Assembly (NCBI RefSeq): GCF_016097555.1
Contig: NC_054703.1
Span: forward strand, 20,223,258 to 20,287,257
Reading direction: 5' to 3'
DNA: 64,000 nucleotides
Source of the DNA: Gigantopelta aegis
Taxonomy: Eukaryota; Mollusca; Gastropoda; Neomphalida; Peltospiridae
Positions 53,301 to 62,085 of this stretch are shown here, in pieces; positions within the stretch are counted from its first letter, which is position 1, and every line of letters begins with the position of its first letter. The notes beneath the pieces were generated by a model. That model was not told the DNA's origin, did no database searches, and was given only the letters and a program-made list of their open reading frames with translations. The position numbers were made by a program, and so were the translations under genes.

Positions 53301-55469
53301 TAAAATTATCAATATCTTGTGAATGTTTAAGGACCTTTAAATAGTACATTTACTAAAATAATTTTATCATACATTTTGTTGAAATATTCACGTTTATTTT
53401 TGTTGAGTATTTAATGATACCCCAGTACATAAAAATGTCATTTTTTAAAGGGTGAATATAACTCAGTGGTAGAGCACTCATTTGAGATTTAATGTTTTTT
53501 GTTGCCGTCCCAACGTGTGTCCTGTCTGTGGTAAAGATCCCTTGCTGTTTTTTGTGATACAAGTAATTTATGTGCTGGGGTGTCATTAAGCGTTCACAAA
53601 GGCGTAGCACCCATTACGCACAGTACACATGTACTTAATGCAAAAAAATCCGGGAATAGGTCCAGGCTGTCTGTAATTGTTCTTTAAAATATCCTCTTAA
53701 AATTGACTCGCAAAAAGATAGAAAAAAATGCCTCAGAAAATGCCCAGAATGCATCCTGGGTTTCATAATTTTCACCTGGGGAGTCCCCCTGCTCGGGCAC
53801 GCCTTCAGTGTGCATAATGCTAAAACATTTCTGGCAATGCCCCTGATTTATCCATTCATTTGGTAGCAGAACTGGCAATTAAAAAATGTTTTAAGTGGAA
53901 ACGATACTATAGCATGCAGCGTCACTTTATTCGGCAGCGGTAGACTTGTTAACTAGTATAACGACAGTGGCGTGAAGTCACTATGGATGGGTTTAGCACT
54001 AAAACATACTCAGAGATGTAACAAAATACCGTCCGTCTATATAGGCTATCGCCATGGTCTGCTTTTATTTTTCAAGACATGTTTTTCCTATATCATTTTT
54101 GTTTGTGTCAATGTAGGGGAAAAAGGAAAATAGTTTTGACAAAAAAAAGAGATGATTTTCTTTGAATTAAATAAAATTCTATTAAAAACAAGTGCATGAT
54201 TTAAGGAGACGCTGGTGTACTTCCATGTTAGTCCTAAAATGGACGGCAATCACGGGACTGTCATTTTGGCTTCATATTCAATAAAATATCACATATCTTA
54301 GTGTAATTTGTTTGACTAGTTCGTTATGTTTGACAGGCAGGTCATTTTATGACATTACTATCAGTACATACAGATATGTGGGAATAATGACACCCTCCCC
54401 CCCCCCCCCCCCATCCTTCACCTTGAAAGGAAAGTGCATATAAAATATCCCTTGCTGCATTAGAAAAAATGTAGCGGGTTTCTTCTGATGACTAAAAATA
54501 AGAATTACCATATGTTTGACATCCAATGGCCGATGATTAATTAATCAGTGTCCTCTAGTGGTATTGTTAAACAAAACAAACTTCCTCCGGATGTATGGGG
54601 TATTTCAAGCTCGGACTGTGAAAAAGTTTCATTGATAACAGAACATTTTTATTATCTCATATTGATTTACTCACCCAGCATTACTATCTGTGTAAACTTA
54701 TACAGGTGTAAAGACTTTTAGATCCTGTATACAAGTGTAAAGTAAATAGTCGGTAAATGTTTTAAAAAGTCACTTTTTCCCTTGGTTCCATTTAAAACTC
54801 CATTTTATTAGTAAAAATATGTACTTGTGTGTTCGCAGGATATCATTTCAAACAAGACAACTAATGTTCTGTTTGTTGCATTACAGAAATGTTGAAACTT
54901 AAATATGGTTAATGGATATAAAACATGATTAATTTGACTACACACATGGAAAACATTAAGCGTTATTGTGATTCATACATCTATTCACATTATGGCCCGT
55001 GGATAAACATTTTGTCTGGTGACCTATGATTTTTTATTTTGACATTTCAATAATAGAAGTATATCTTTATAATATGTGAAAATTTCAAAAAGTAGTAATG
55101 AATTTTAAATTTTTATTGAATAGTATCATTTCCCCTTAAAAAGGGCCCAAAAAATTTCTTGCTAAAAATGTATTCTGCATTTATGATCTTTTCCCTAGAG
55201 TTATAACTGTTGGTGTATTGGTGTAAGCAGTGATATGTTCTAATCTTAAAATATTCTGGCTGTAATGTAATCTAACTGCAGCCAAAATTCTGAGTTCCGA
55301 TTATTTTTTCAGTTAAAACTTTAGAGCTAAAGCTCATAACAACTGAAATTTATTTCACTCAGGACATAAACATTATATGAAATATAAGCTTGTTTAATAT
55401 CCTATTAGCCTTCTATTTTTTTCTTTCTTTTCTTTTTAGGTTGCTGGTAAAAAAGGAGAAAGTCACTGA
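32278..55469 (+). CDS. TXNL1: TXNL1, thioredoxin-like protein 1 (gene span, 9 exons, complete)
   Basis: TXNL1 (TRP32) is a cytosolic and nuclear thioredoxin that docks on the 26S proteasome through its C-terminal PITH (DUF1000) domain. Nine exons join in phase to an 867-base reading frame of 288 residues plus stop; human TXNL1 has 289. The thioredoxin domain (about 1-107) holds the redox motif WCGPC, split between exons 1 and 2 (TG|G TGT GGA CCA TGT), and the cis-proline segment AMPTFLF. The PITH domain (about 125-288) includes [32 protein letters not shown] and the terminal GKKGESH. All junctions are GT-AG. Introns are large: intron 5 holds a DIRS element, and the introns after exons 7 and 8 hold splice-site-derived arrays. 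The coding frame shows no damage. Confidence 0.96.
33155..33255 (-). mobile_element. SINE head fragment, type C-like
   Basis: TTTGATATACCAGTCGTG, TGGTTGGGATGG and AGCACTACCGACTGAAC match the head side of the SINEs; the tail is absent. Confidence 0.45.
33332..33518. mobile_element. MITE with GGGCTAGCTCT termini
   Basis: CAGGGCTAGCTCTTGATC at the left, CAGAGCTAGCCC at the right, with ATTTCGCCAAA and TTGGCGAATTTGGC inside as complementary subterminal blocks. Confidence 0.7.
33563..33938 (-). mobile_element. SINE head A / tail 1
   Basis: Full length; the head is slightly shortened (TAGCCACTGAGGCCGG lacks several bases of the usual head). Confidence 0.87.
34431..34527 (+). CDS. TXNL1: TXNL1 exon 2 (redox site)
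   Basis: Acceptor TAATTCAG, then the CGPC of the active site and [28 protein letters not shown]. Donor CCT|GTAGGT, exit phase 0. Confidence 0.94.
34590..35015. repeat. About 140-base tandem duplication with GAGT-rich spacers
   Basis: GAGTATCTTTAACATGCTCC, then GTTTTGGGCATGTCCATCC and AGCCAGTGGTTT, occurs at 34673 and 34811, with a shortened third copy at 34949. Units are separated by GAGTGAGTGAGA microsatellite or a 22-base G run. Confidence 0.85.
35296..35625 (-). mobile_element. SINE head B / tail 1 with 15-base target-site duplication
   Basis: TTAATTTGTAAAGTA at 35281-35295 and 35626-35640. Full length and among the best-preserved B copies. Confidence 0.95.
35755..35912. repeat. Tandem duplication just before TXNL1 exon 3
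   Basis: TATTCATATTGTTTAATATT followed by TTATACATGTAATAATGATC ATTATTGAAA occurs twice, about 75 bases apart, ending 16 bases before the acceptor. Confidence 0.8.
35929..36099 (+). CDS. TXNL1: TXNL1 exon 3
   Basis: [20 protein letters not shown] then [20 protein letters not shown]. Completes the thioredoxin fold, with its cis-proline in MPTF, and enters the acidic linker. Donor GTGAGG, phase 0. Confidence 0.95.
36100..37355. other. TXNL1 intron 3, no element recognised
   Basis: AT-rich unique-looking sequence with a 21-base G run at 36579-36599. No coding or RNA gene seen. Confidence 0.5.
37356..37478 (+). CDS. TXNL1: TXNL1 exon 4 (PITH domain start)
   Basis: [20 protein letters not shown] then [21 protein letters not shown], matching human [20 protein letters not shown]. 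Donor CAG|GTAGAC; a foldback MITE begins only 13 bases into the intron. Confidence 0.96.
37492..37636. mobile_element. Foldback MITE, copy 2, 13 bases from the TXNL1 exon 4 donor
   Basis: CCAGGCCCGTGCTTATAAAA at the left and TTTTATAAGCACCAGGCCTG at the right; same family as 3021-3176. Confidence 0.85.
38109..38792 (-). mobile_element. SINE head B / tail 1, split by a nested SINE, with 12-base target-site duplication
   Basis: GTAGTAAATCAA at 38097-38108 and 38793-38804. Interrupted by the A element at 38328-38729; only part of the head remains at the right. Confidence 0.92.
38328..38729 (+). mobile_element. SINE head A / tail 2 (mosaic), nested, with 15-base target-site duplication
   Basis: TTTATTACACCAGTT at 38313-38327 and 38730-38744. 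Head GGCCTCGGTGGCGTCGTGG, B box GGTTCGGATCC, tail 2 ending GTTAAATAAAACAAAC. Confidence 0.95.
38823..39198 (-). mobile_element. SINE head A / tail 1
   Basis: Tail CACTCAACACATTTTTATTT, body with the TATGACAGGCAGCAAGGGAT variant, head CCACCGAGGCCGG. Confidence 0.87.
39407..40341 (+). mobile_element. GGGCTTCTAGA-family MITE with amplified 3' end
   Basis: Starts GGGGCTTCTATAAA with CAGCCATGGGATCAGTGATT. From about 39670 a unit of about 85 bases (GGCATGGCAATAGTTATTTA ... CTACCATAATCTAGAAGCCC TG) is repeated eight times, each unit ending with a copy of the element terminus. Confidence 0.85.
40480..41063 (+). mobile_element. SINE body and tail 1 (plus), split by a nested SINE
   Basis: GCACATAAAAGATCCCTAGT at the left; the right part resumes AGAGTAGCCCATTGTGTGG and ends CATTAAATAAAGCATTCCTT. 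Confidence 0.8.
40534..40920 (-). mobile_element. SINE head A / tail 1, nested, with 12-base target-site duplication
   Basis: CTAATCAGAAAG at 40522-40533 and 40921-40932. Confidence 0.93.
41066..41870 (+). mobile_element. GGGCTTCTAGA-family MITE containing a SINE
   Basis: CAGGGCTTCTAGA at the left and TCTAGAAGCCCTG at the right; internal CACTAGCCATGGGATCAGTG. The 3' unit is present twice. A SINE is nested at 41322-41682. Confidence 0.88.
41322..41682 (+). mobile_element. SINE head A / tail 1, nested
   Basis: Head CCTCAGTGGCATCATGGTTA (part of the head deleted near the B box), tail GTTAAATAAAACATTTCTTT. Confidence 0.87.
41968..42034 (+). CDS. TXNL1: TXNL1 exon 5
   Basis: [22 protein letters not shown], matching human LLITVAFNQPVKLYSMKFQG. 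Exit phase 1, donor GTATGT. Confidence 0.95.
43114..43581 (+). CDS. DIRS gag-like ORF 1 fragment
   Basis: 155 residues beginning [20 protein letters not shown] with clustered cysteines (a possible zinc-binding N terminus) and a Ser/Lys/Arg-rich C terminus ([13 protein letters not shown]). Downstream, 43760-44500 has three decayed copies of a segment reading like [17 protein letters not shown], so the frame was longer. Confidence 0.5.
   Translation: MSRLSCSCGLTSRCDLCAGLYDVTFAAYLKVVSARTKKVESSRTKKVESSPSIASVAEVLRSILPTMLEETMASMATLPKPAGSGSGPVPVPSSGGAASSAPPIPKISDDTPAVSTQPSKKPAHSDRRSTDSKAHRSSAGKSSSAHRSRDRSRST
45500..46440 (+). pseudogene. DIRS RNase H-like region, copy 1
   Basis: [17 protein letters not shown] (frame shifted at about 45580), then [38 protein letters not shown] and TPNIDPFAT, the usual order in DIRS and Ty3-like RNase H. 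A stop interrupts at 45885 and a further frame change follows. Confidence 0.75.
45709..47170 (+). repeat. 765-base tandem duplication inside the DIRS element
   Basis: GACGAGATTCCGTTGCAACT at 45709 recurs at 46474 and similarity runs to about 47170. The second copy lacks short segments (for example near 46960-47030). It starts inside the RNase H region and ends just before the recombinase. Confidence 0.92.
47054..47971 (+). CDS. DIRS tyrosine recombinase
   Basis: An open frame of 305 residues to a stop at 47971; the true start is probably upstream or fused to the RNase H frame. Motifs: first catalytic Arg in [13 protein letters not shown], the HxxR box in [10 protein letters not shown], and the candidate nucleophile Tyr in ANYYLRDVS. 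This enzyme would integrate the circular cDNA without duplicating the target. Confidence 0.88.
   Translation: MSGKKTQPSDNSNTSVIFSCICGSDEGVYHRWVRFGLFVVTTGSKYRVFLRSDDQRVSWPHRFRPPRWDLNLVLRALSTVPYKPIESSSLQDLTRKTVILLGFATAARVSELHALDVDLVRFHRDRRAVNLGLLMNFVAKNQLPDQAPRSYAVQALSSIVGPADVEDLALCPVRALHQYIERTRSFRQHRKRLFLSCNQSRLRDLTKNTVATWIWSSILTAYQKEGLPAPSASNSHDLRALAATMSLHCNTPIQHIITGWFWATDSIFANYYLRDVSTEDVEGFHHLGPVVAAQTLLNTSRPRRR
49860..49953 (+). CDS. TXNL1: TXNL1 exon 6
   Basis: [20 protein letters not shown] then [11 protein letters not shown], matching human GPKYVKIFINLPRSMDFEEA. Acceptor TTTGTAG, donor GTAAGG, exit phase 2. Confidence 0.95.
50776..50854 (+). CDS. TXNL1: TXNL1 exon 7
   Basis: [26 protein letters not shown], matching human [19 protein letters not shown]. 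The donor ACC|GTAAGT is the first unit of a 21-base array of about 39 units (50834-51690). Confidence 0.95.
50834..51690 (+). repeat. 21-base array repeating the TXNL1 exon 7 donor (about 39 units)
   Basis: Unit GTAAGTGTACAGAATATTAC C; the exon end reads TACAGAATGTTACC|GTAAGT. The unit is seven codons, so the exon 7 frame stays open for about nine units. GTAAGT persists in units nearest the exon and near 51536-51560, while interior units read CATAAGT, GGGAGT, GCAAGT or TTAAGT. Confidence 0.93.
51724..51828 (+). CDS. TXNL1: TXNL1 exon 8
   Basis: [35 protein letters not shown], matching human IFVQSNQGEEETTRISYFTF and TNMNDFKR. Donor AGG|GTAAGT; the exon end plus donor is repeated in a 51-base unit downstream. 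Confidence 0.95.
51876..52970 (+). mobile_element. piggyBac-type element, internally deleted, copy 2
   Basis: TTAA at 51872-51875 and 52971-52974; termini CTCTTTCACCAC/GTGGTGAAAGAG as in copy 1. The insertion interrupts the second unit of the 51-base array inside CTTTAAAAGG. Ends and flanks are close to copy 1, so both are recent relatives. Confidence 0.95.
52123..52663 (+). pseudogene. piggyBac transposase N-terminal remnant
   Basis: [20 protein letters not shown] to [18 protein letters not shown], then after a frameshift near 52490, [14 protein letters not shown] and [19 protein letters not shown]. This matches the beginning of the DDE_Tnp_1_7 region; the catalytic aspartates are deleted, so it cannot be a functional transposase. 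Confidence 0.85.
53455..53625 (+). mobile_element. SINE of a fourth type (head D), diverged
   Basis: TATAACTCAGTGGTAGAGCA resembles a tRNA A-box region; CTGTCTGTGG and AAGATCCCTTGCTG match the shared SINE body; ends GGTGTCATTAAG. Confidence 0.55.
53640..54395. other. TXNL1 intron 8, no element recognised
   Basis: AT-rich sequence without a readable gene, RNA or terminal-repeat element. Confidence 0.45.
54433..54586 (+). mobile_element. SINE body and tail 2 fragment
   Basis: AAAGTGCATATAAAATATCC then TTGACATCCAATGGCCGATG and CTCTAGTGGTATTGTTAAAC. The head is missing; a 16-base C run precedes it. Confidence 0.75.
54590..55439. other. TXNL1 intron 8, remaining part
   Basis: AT-rich; no feature recognised other than the polypyrimidine tract before the exon 9 acceptor (55413-55437). 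Confidence 0.45.
55440..55469 (+). CDS. TXNL1: TXNL1 exon 9 (terminal)
   Basis: Acceptor CTTTTTAG, then VAGKKGESH and TGA. Human TXNL1 ends VVGKKGESH. The 3' UTR follows; its end cannot be fixed from the sequence. Confidence 0.93.
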   Translation, partial: VAGKKGESH

Positions 55470-55747
55470 GAGATATTCAGCTGTTTGTTATTGTAACACG
55501 GCCACTGCTTACTCTGTTTGTGTCACTGTAACAGGCCGGAGACAAAATGCCAGTTCTCGTCTTTTACAAGGAACTATGTGGATTTGGGAAATGGAAACCT
55601 TAGTGCTTATACCTCAGCAGGGAACATTTTGTTCAATATCGCGTTGCGATACGCTACGCAAGTTTCAGAGATTGCTACACAATTTTAAAACATTAAACAG
55701 TAGTTGCTGATAAATTTTAAGTTGACTAGAAAGCTAAAGTTAAAATT

Positions 55748-55972
55748 TAATTTGTCTAATGACACCACTGAAGCACATTGATTAATTAATCATCAACTAC
55801 TGGATGTCAAACATTTGGTAATTTTGACATGTAGTCTTAGAGAGGAAACCCGCTACTTTTTTCCATTAGTAGCAAGAGATATTTTATATGCACCATCCCA
55901 CAGACAGGATAGCACATACCATGGCCTTTGATATACCAATCGTGGTACAATGGCTGGAATGAGAAATAGGCA
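55748..55972 (-). mobile_element. SINE tail 2 and body, head truncated, in or near the TXNL1 3' UTR
   Basis: GACACCACTGAAGCACATTG through CCTTTGATATACCAATCGTG. It lies 280 bases after the TXNL1 stop codon, so it may be transcribed. Confidence 0.75.
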
Positions 55973-57150
55973 ATTGACTAGAAATATTGCTAATGAAGAT
56001 TTTGAAAACAAAATTTTCCCTGCTCAGGGTTCAAATTTAATGGTGGCACCGACAGCAATTGTCAAAGGTTAGGGTTTTCACCACTGGCTGCTTTTTGCCA
56101 CAGGATAACAATTATTGCCATTATTTGAAGGGATAATAGTTTTTTTTTGATTTTGTGTTTATTTGTTTCGAAAGTTAATGGTGTTAAATTGCTGGAAACA
56201 AGCTCAAAATAGCTTTAGCTGAGCATTTTACCTGTGGCAAAAACCTTTCAAAATTTCCATAAGTAGCAAATTTGTAAATTCCAGCCCAGTACCAGGTTCC
56301 AGCAAATCCTTTGAGTGTGTTTTGTTAGTAATTCCAGCTTGGCTTGACGGGGAAGGGGTAAAAAAATATCCAAGATATTTTTGTATATGTACCTTATAGA
56401 TAGCCCATTACAGTTTTTAACATGTCCATATATTTTGGATGCAAACGTAATGCATTTTGTAACTCTTCTTCTCCACAGTCCATTGTAATTGTTGGACGGC
56501 CTCTAATTGTATGTAATATAATACAGTTTAGGAAATACCCATTTATTTGCCTATGCATATTCTGTTTAATACTTTTCCCAAAGAGGTGTTAAAATGTTTG
56601 TGTGGATTGGGGTGGGGTAGTAGCAACAATCAATGATTGTTATTTTTTAAATTGATGATAAGTGTTTATACCCCTATATGATCTTTATGATACCCATGGT
56701 GATCATTCAGGTTACGGTAATGCATTTTATTTTGCCTTGACAAAGTCAAAAAGGTGAGATATAGGTATTAATTTTCCACTGGTGGCAGATGTGGTATTAA
56801 CTTTTGTGTTTAACTAGTGTCAAGTTTTCATGTTAAACTTCATTTCTCACAAACTGTAAATCCTAGACCAGAAAAACTTGATTTGTTGTTACATTAATAT
56901 TCAATTAATGTGTATTTCAATGCTTGTTATAATAAACTAAAATTGTAAAATTACTATTTTTTAATTCTAGAACTGGACAAATCATGACTGTTACATAATA
57001 ATTAATTCATTCTTTATTTAACAAATTAATTGATGTTACGTGAGACATTTAATTCTGACAAGTTCTTGTTGCTTTAGGGTTGGAGTGTGACTACTCTATA
57101 AGTACAGTGTTTGTAATGTCACAGTATTACATTCAGATATGGTATATGGC
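55973..57150. other. Intergenic or 3' UTR sequence, nothing recognised
   Basis: AT-rich; no reading frame with homology and no terminal repeats that I can pair. Confidence 0.4.
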
Positions 57151-57151
57151 T

Positions 57152-57270
57152 GGGGCCTAATTCACTAAACTCTCGTAACTTTGCGATCTAGCAGCGCAAT
57201 GCTAAAAGACTTACAAAGAGGATGCATTGTTATCTAGCAGAGCCTAAGAGACCTTTGTGAATTAGGCCCC
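57152..57270. mobile_element. Small MITE with GGGGCCTAATTCAC termini
   Basis: GGGGCCTAATTCACTAAAC at the left and TTGTGAATTAGGCCCC at the right; 119 bases in all. Confidence 0.85.
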
Positions 57271-58154
57271 TGGTTACAAATGTGTCATTTTTATTTTTTG
57301 TATTACAAGTTCCTTCTATTTTCTTTTTCCCCCACTTTTAAAATACCTTTCCAGAAAATATACATTTAAAAAATTGTTTAACAGTAGTTGGAAGTGTTCT
57401 TACAAGATTTGTATGTCAACGAGATGTCTCGTCTGTTAAATAAGTGAAAGTGTGTTGAGCTGTATTTAGGCACCTCCCTACAAGTAGTTTAGCCCTAGCT
57501 CATCCGTCTTTGGCAATCATGCATATTGGTCTAGCTTCTACCCTTGGACCAATCCAGCATGGATAACTGTACCAAGAGCCAAAGCTTCTGCTCGTATGAC
57601 TCTCTGGGTCATTTAAAGGAATGAACAATGATATAGTACAAGATATAATATGTTTGAAAAGATTTTAACTTCATATAAGCAATTTATTTGGTTATTTCTA
57701 CTTTCCCGAAGTTTGGGCTTTGAGAGTTTAGTTTCACATAATTAAAACGTCATAAACCAGTAAGTAATTTATATGGTTATTTCTATTTGTCCTAATTTTA
57801 GACTTGACAAGTTTGGTGAAAACACCTTTCAATTTAGTTTAGCTTGGCGTTACAAGTGCTGTTTATACACATGCGGTGAACATTTGAACAGGTTGTGTTT
57901 AACCCATTTACTTCTAAGCTTACTATTCATTCTTCTAATATCTGGTTCATAGTGCTTCACAGTTTTGAAAGGGTTAATATTTCTGTAATGGTTTATCTGT
58001 AATTATTTCAGTCGGTGAATAAAACAATTGTTAATTAATTTCTGTTGTTTTTTGTTTTTTAAATTAACATTCAATGAATTGATTGAAGGATTTGAACCTT
58101 AGTACATCTTAAAGTTGGCTTATTTAGTGTGATGTACGTTATTTCCACACTTAA

Positions 58155-58545
58155 CAAAGTTTATCTTGTTTAACGACACCACTAGAGCACAGTGATTAAT
58201 TTAGTCATCAACTATTGGATGTCAAACATTTGGTAATTATGAGACAGTAGAGCCGTAGCTAGCTTCTTTTTTTGGGGGGGGGGGGGGCAACTGAGTAGTT
58301 AATAGTCTAAAACTCATTAAACGGTTTAAGAAAATAAAAAATATTTCATTTTTTTTTTTTTTTTTTTTTACCCTCCCCCCCCCCCCCCCCCCCACTAGCT
58401 ACGCCCCACATAATCATCAGAGGGAACCCGCTACATTTTTCCATTAGCAACAAGGGATTGTTTATATGCACTTTACCACAGACAGGAAAGCACCTACCAT
58501 GGCCTTTGACCAGTTGTGATGCACTGGTAGGAATGAGAAACAAAT
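58155..58545 (-). mobile_element. SINE tail 2 and body, split by a G/C hairpin element
   Basis: Tail GTTTAACGACACCACTAGAG at 58168, broken at about 58246; the body resumes at 58408 (ATAATCATCAGAGGGAACCC) and runs to TGATGCACTGGTAGGAATG. Confidence 0.75.
58247..58407. mobile_element. MITE with CGTAGCTAG inverted ends and G/C runs
   Basis: GAGCCGTAGCTAGC near the left end and CTAGCTACGCCCC at the right, with a 14-base G run inside the left end and a 19-base C run inside the right, able to form a long hairpin. Confidence 0.75.
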
Positions 58546-59950
58546 CAATCTTGAATCTACACTTAATAGGAATCTTTTGTATACACTTTCTGATAAACAG
58601 GACAATCGTTGATGTACCACTTGTGAACCAATGGCTGGGATGGGGAAAAAACACTAGCCCACCTATTCATCTGCATTAAGGTCAGCAGTGACATTGAATA
58701 ATAGAAAATATTTGAGTACCAGTTGTAAACATTGGCTGGGATGGGGCAAAACACTGCATTAAAATAGCATATGCGCTAATTAGGTTAGTGTCTTGAATTT
58801 TCATTAACAAAATTCAGTTGAGATAAATGACTGAAAGCATTGTGAAATAATATAAAGACCATGATTTGTATTGTCATTTTAGCATATCCCGAGTTGACAA
58901 ATTGCAGTTTGTTCTAAACAATATTTATTTTTATTTATATATATTAACAGATCATGGATTGGTCAACAGGCATAGCCTATATAAACACCTTTCCCTACAT
59001 TGTACAATTGAAGTAATAACTGATAAAAATAGAAGATGTGCATTTAGTCGAAATAAATATTTGTATATAAATTGGAACCAAAGAAAAGAAGAATAAAGGA
59101 GAAGGTGGACTGTTTTATCAGTCACAACGTTTGCTTTCAACAATGAAATGTTGGATTGCTTTGAAGATTCTCATTTTGACTAAAAATACACCCAAGTTTA
59201 TTTAAATACTGTACACTTGTTATCTTATTTAGATATATGTAACATGTGTCACAGTTTGTATGGAAAGAATGTCTAATTTTTGCTTCCCAACAAACGTGCA
59301 TTCTAGCTCTGAAGTGCATCACTTTATTTTTTTCCAATTTGATACGTTTTCACTGCATACAGCTTTGTGTTATCACACACTCTTCCTCATAATAACTACC
59401 ACTGTGACAACGTAGTGGATTACATCTTCCGATGTCTTTCTCTGACAAATTAATGACAACTGAAAATGGTATCATCAGTACTATACAGGATTGTGTCAGT
59501 CCATTGGACCCTCATCTCAATTTAGTATTATTACCTCCACATTATGATATTACTTCAAGGGTAGAGGTAAGATTATATTTGACTTCAAGAATTTAAAACA
59601 TTCAGCTGAGTAAACATAGATGTGCTATACTTAAAGTGGAAAATAGTATGATAGAGATGAGATGGTAGAAAAGGCATCTAATGCATATATGTTTAGATGA
59701 TATTTTACACTGGCGTAGGGAGGGAGGGGGCAAGAGGATATGTCTCCCCCACTAGCAGCAGCGACGTTTTTCTTAATATACTCTGTCAAAAAAGAAACGC
59801 ATAGGCGAAATATTCGTGGAATTATCTCTTTAATACAAAGTGGCATAATTTCGTTATTTTAATATGATCGTATCACAGTAAAATTTGACATGAGTATGTG
59901 ACAATGTTCTTGCTATGGAATGACGGCAGTGGAGGCGTTTTCGTCACCAA

Positions 59951-60083
59951 ACAGCCTTTGGGGTACCAGTCGTGGTGCACTGGCTGGAGCGAGAAATAGC
60001 GCAATGGGCCCACTGACGGGGGTCGATCCCAAACTGACCGCGCATCAAGCGAACATTGTACCACTGGGCTACGCCTCGCCCCC
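59951..60083 (-). mobile_element. SINE head B fragment inside the Tc1 element
   Basis: GCCTTTGGGGTACCAGTCGT to ACTGGGCTACGCCTCGCCCC; body and tail are missing. Confidence 0.8.
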
Positions 60084-60084
60084 T

Positions 60085-60960
60085 AGACTGAATGAGTCTC
60101 TGAATCCGGGCACGTGGAATCCTAGCCCATTCTTCCTGCAGTGCATGGGACAGTTGCGGAAGCGTCTGAGGCTCCGGGTTACGCTGGCGTACTCGTCTGT
60201 CCAGTTCGTCCCATAGATGTTTAATGGGGTTGAGATCTGGCGATCTTGATGGCCATGGCAGCACATTAATGTTCTCATTCTGTAGGAAATATCCATTGTA
60301 CACGTGCCGTATGCGGCCTGGCATTGTCCTGCTGAAAGAGTTCTCTCTGTCGATCCAAAATGGGAAGCATGTGACGGCGAAGAATTTCATTCCGGTAGCG
60401 TACAGCTGTCAGGTTGCCTTGTACGAACACAAGTTCACTTCTGCTGGTGTATGAGATGGCTTCCCACATCATGACACTCCCTCCACCGAATCTGTCAACT
60501 TGGGTGACGCAGTTGTTGGCAAAACGTTCATTGGAGCGTCTGTAAACACGTCGTCGTCCATCACGTCGCTGTAGAAGGAGACGTGACTCGTCACTGAACC
60601 ATACTCGCTGCCAGTTTCCCAAGTTCCACCCCTGTACATTCGTGCACCAGCGAACATGTAAATGTCGATGTTGAATTCGCAGGACGGGGCCAACATACGG
60701 TCTCCTAGCCCATAAACCAGCTTCTCAAAGTCGGTTCCGAATGGTTTGTGCAGACACTCTTCTCAAACCAGGTATACGTTCAGCAGTGTTCGTTGCTGTG
60801 GCAGTTCGATGACACAAGTGCAGAACCCGGATGTAGCGATCTTGTGCTGCAGTTGTTATGCAAGGTCTTCCACTTCTGGGCCGGTCTTTAGCTGATTGAA
60901 ACTGCTGGTACCTGTCCCAGAGATGTGAAATGGTGTTCTGATGGACGTTCATGTGGCGTG
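60085..60960 (-). pseudogene. Tc1 transposase pseudogene
   Basis: From the N terminus (right): helix-turn-helix region HQNTISHLWDRYQQF, DRPRSGRPCITTAAQDRYI, then VWFSDESRL (first Asp) and LFQQDNARPHTA (second Asp), then a frameshift near 60310 and WPSRSPDLNPIKHLWDELD. In Tc1 enzymes the last motif is PDLNPIE, whose Glu is the third catalytic residue; here the codon is AAA (Lys). Several frameshifts separate the pieces. Confidence 0.92.
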
Positions 60961-61889
60961 CGACTACTGACTGCGATTCACCTAACTGGAGGCGGCTTAT
61001 TGCAATGTTTCGATTCGGCAGGCTTAGTCTTGGTATCTTGTAACTCGTCTACGTCGAAATGGAAATGAGGCATCATTGCGAGCATTGCACCTTTAAATAC
61101 CCATCACTACCCCAATCTTTTCCCCGAGTTTCACATGCATTTGACAAAATCTGACCATTTCACGCCGATTTCTGCAGTTGTCGCACAACGTGCCACAACG
61201 TGTATTAAATTTGTTTTAGGGTGCATTTGGTCATGCTGTCCCATTCCAGGAACATTAACAAACATGGTCATTCAGCAACATTGTACCAAAAAAACTATAT
61301 TTTGTAAAATCAAACACTTTTCTTTTTTCCCAATCACCTATGCGTTTCTTTTTTGACAGAGTATATATTATTATATACACATATACACACATACACACAC
61401 GTATGTGTCACACGTGTGTATACCCCCTCTCCCCCCCCCCCCGTTGTAGATATACTATATGACCTTGAAACTGAATAAAATTAAATGTAATTTGTAATGC
61501 TAGCTATTGTTAGTCTTATTATTTAAAATACCATACACAACCAGTCACCACCACAATTCCTCAAAATACGGTAAAGCCGTGTAAATATATATACAAAATA
61601 TATGCAAAATACAACATTTCTGGGGCTATGACTTTGACCTTGCGATATGACCTTGAAAATATTGGGGGGGGGGGATGACACCAAAGTTTTTCAGAATGCT
61701 ACTGCTATATAAGCTTTAAAATGATATATGTGTTGCCAACTTTCTTCATTAATTCCCACGGAATTACAACTGGCCCTGGACTATATAGCCTAGGTCACCT
61801 TTTTATATACCTTGAGGTTAGCAGTGAAAATTAATAATACTTATAATTATCATCCTCTGCAGATCACCTCTGGTATCATACATCTTTGG

Positions 61890-62085
61890 GGACGGGGCAT
61901 AGCTCTGTGGTAAAGCGCTCGCCTAATGCACGGTTGGTCTAGGATCGATCCCCGTCTGTGGGCCCATTGGACTATTTCTCGTTCCAGGCAGTGCAGCACA
62001 ACTGGTATATCAAAGGTCATGGTATGTGCTATCCTGTCTGTTGGATAGTGCATATAAAAGATCCCATGATGTAATTGATTACTAG
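61890..62085 (+). mobile_element. SINE head B and body, 3' truncated
   Basis: GACGGGGCATAGCTCTGTGG then AGGATCGATCCCCGTCTG (B box) and AAAAGATCCCATGATG; tail absent. 390 bases upstream of the TARDBP start codon. Confidence 0.82.

Larger units (their letters stand above)
59781..61361 (-). mobile_element. Tc1/mariner element, full length but dead
   Basis: Termini CTCTGTCAAAAAAGAAACGC and its complement GCGTTTCTTTTTTGACAGAG with flanking TA at 59779-59780 and 61362-61363. Contains a broken transposase on the minus strand and a SINE piece at 59951-60083. Confidence 0.95.

Noticed and set aside
58013..58022. AATAAA at about 58013 as the TXNL1 polyadenylation signal
   Set aside because: AATAAA-like hexamers are frequent in this AT-rich sequence; without transcripts none can be chosen.
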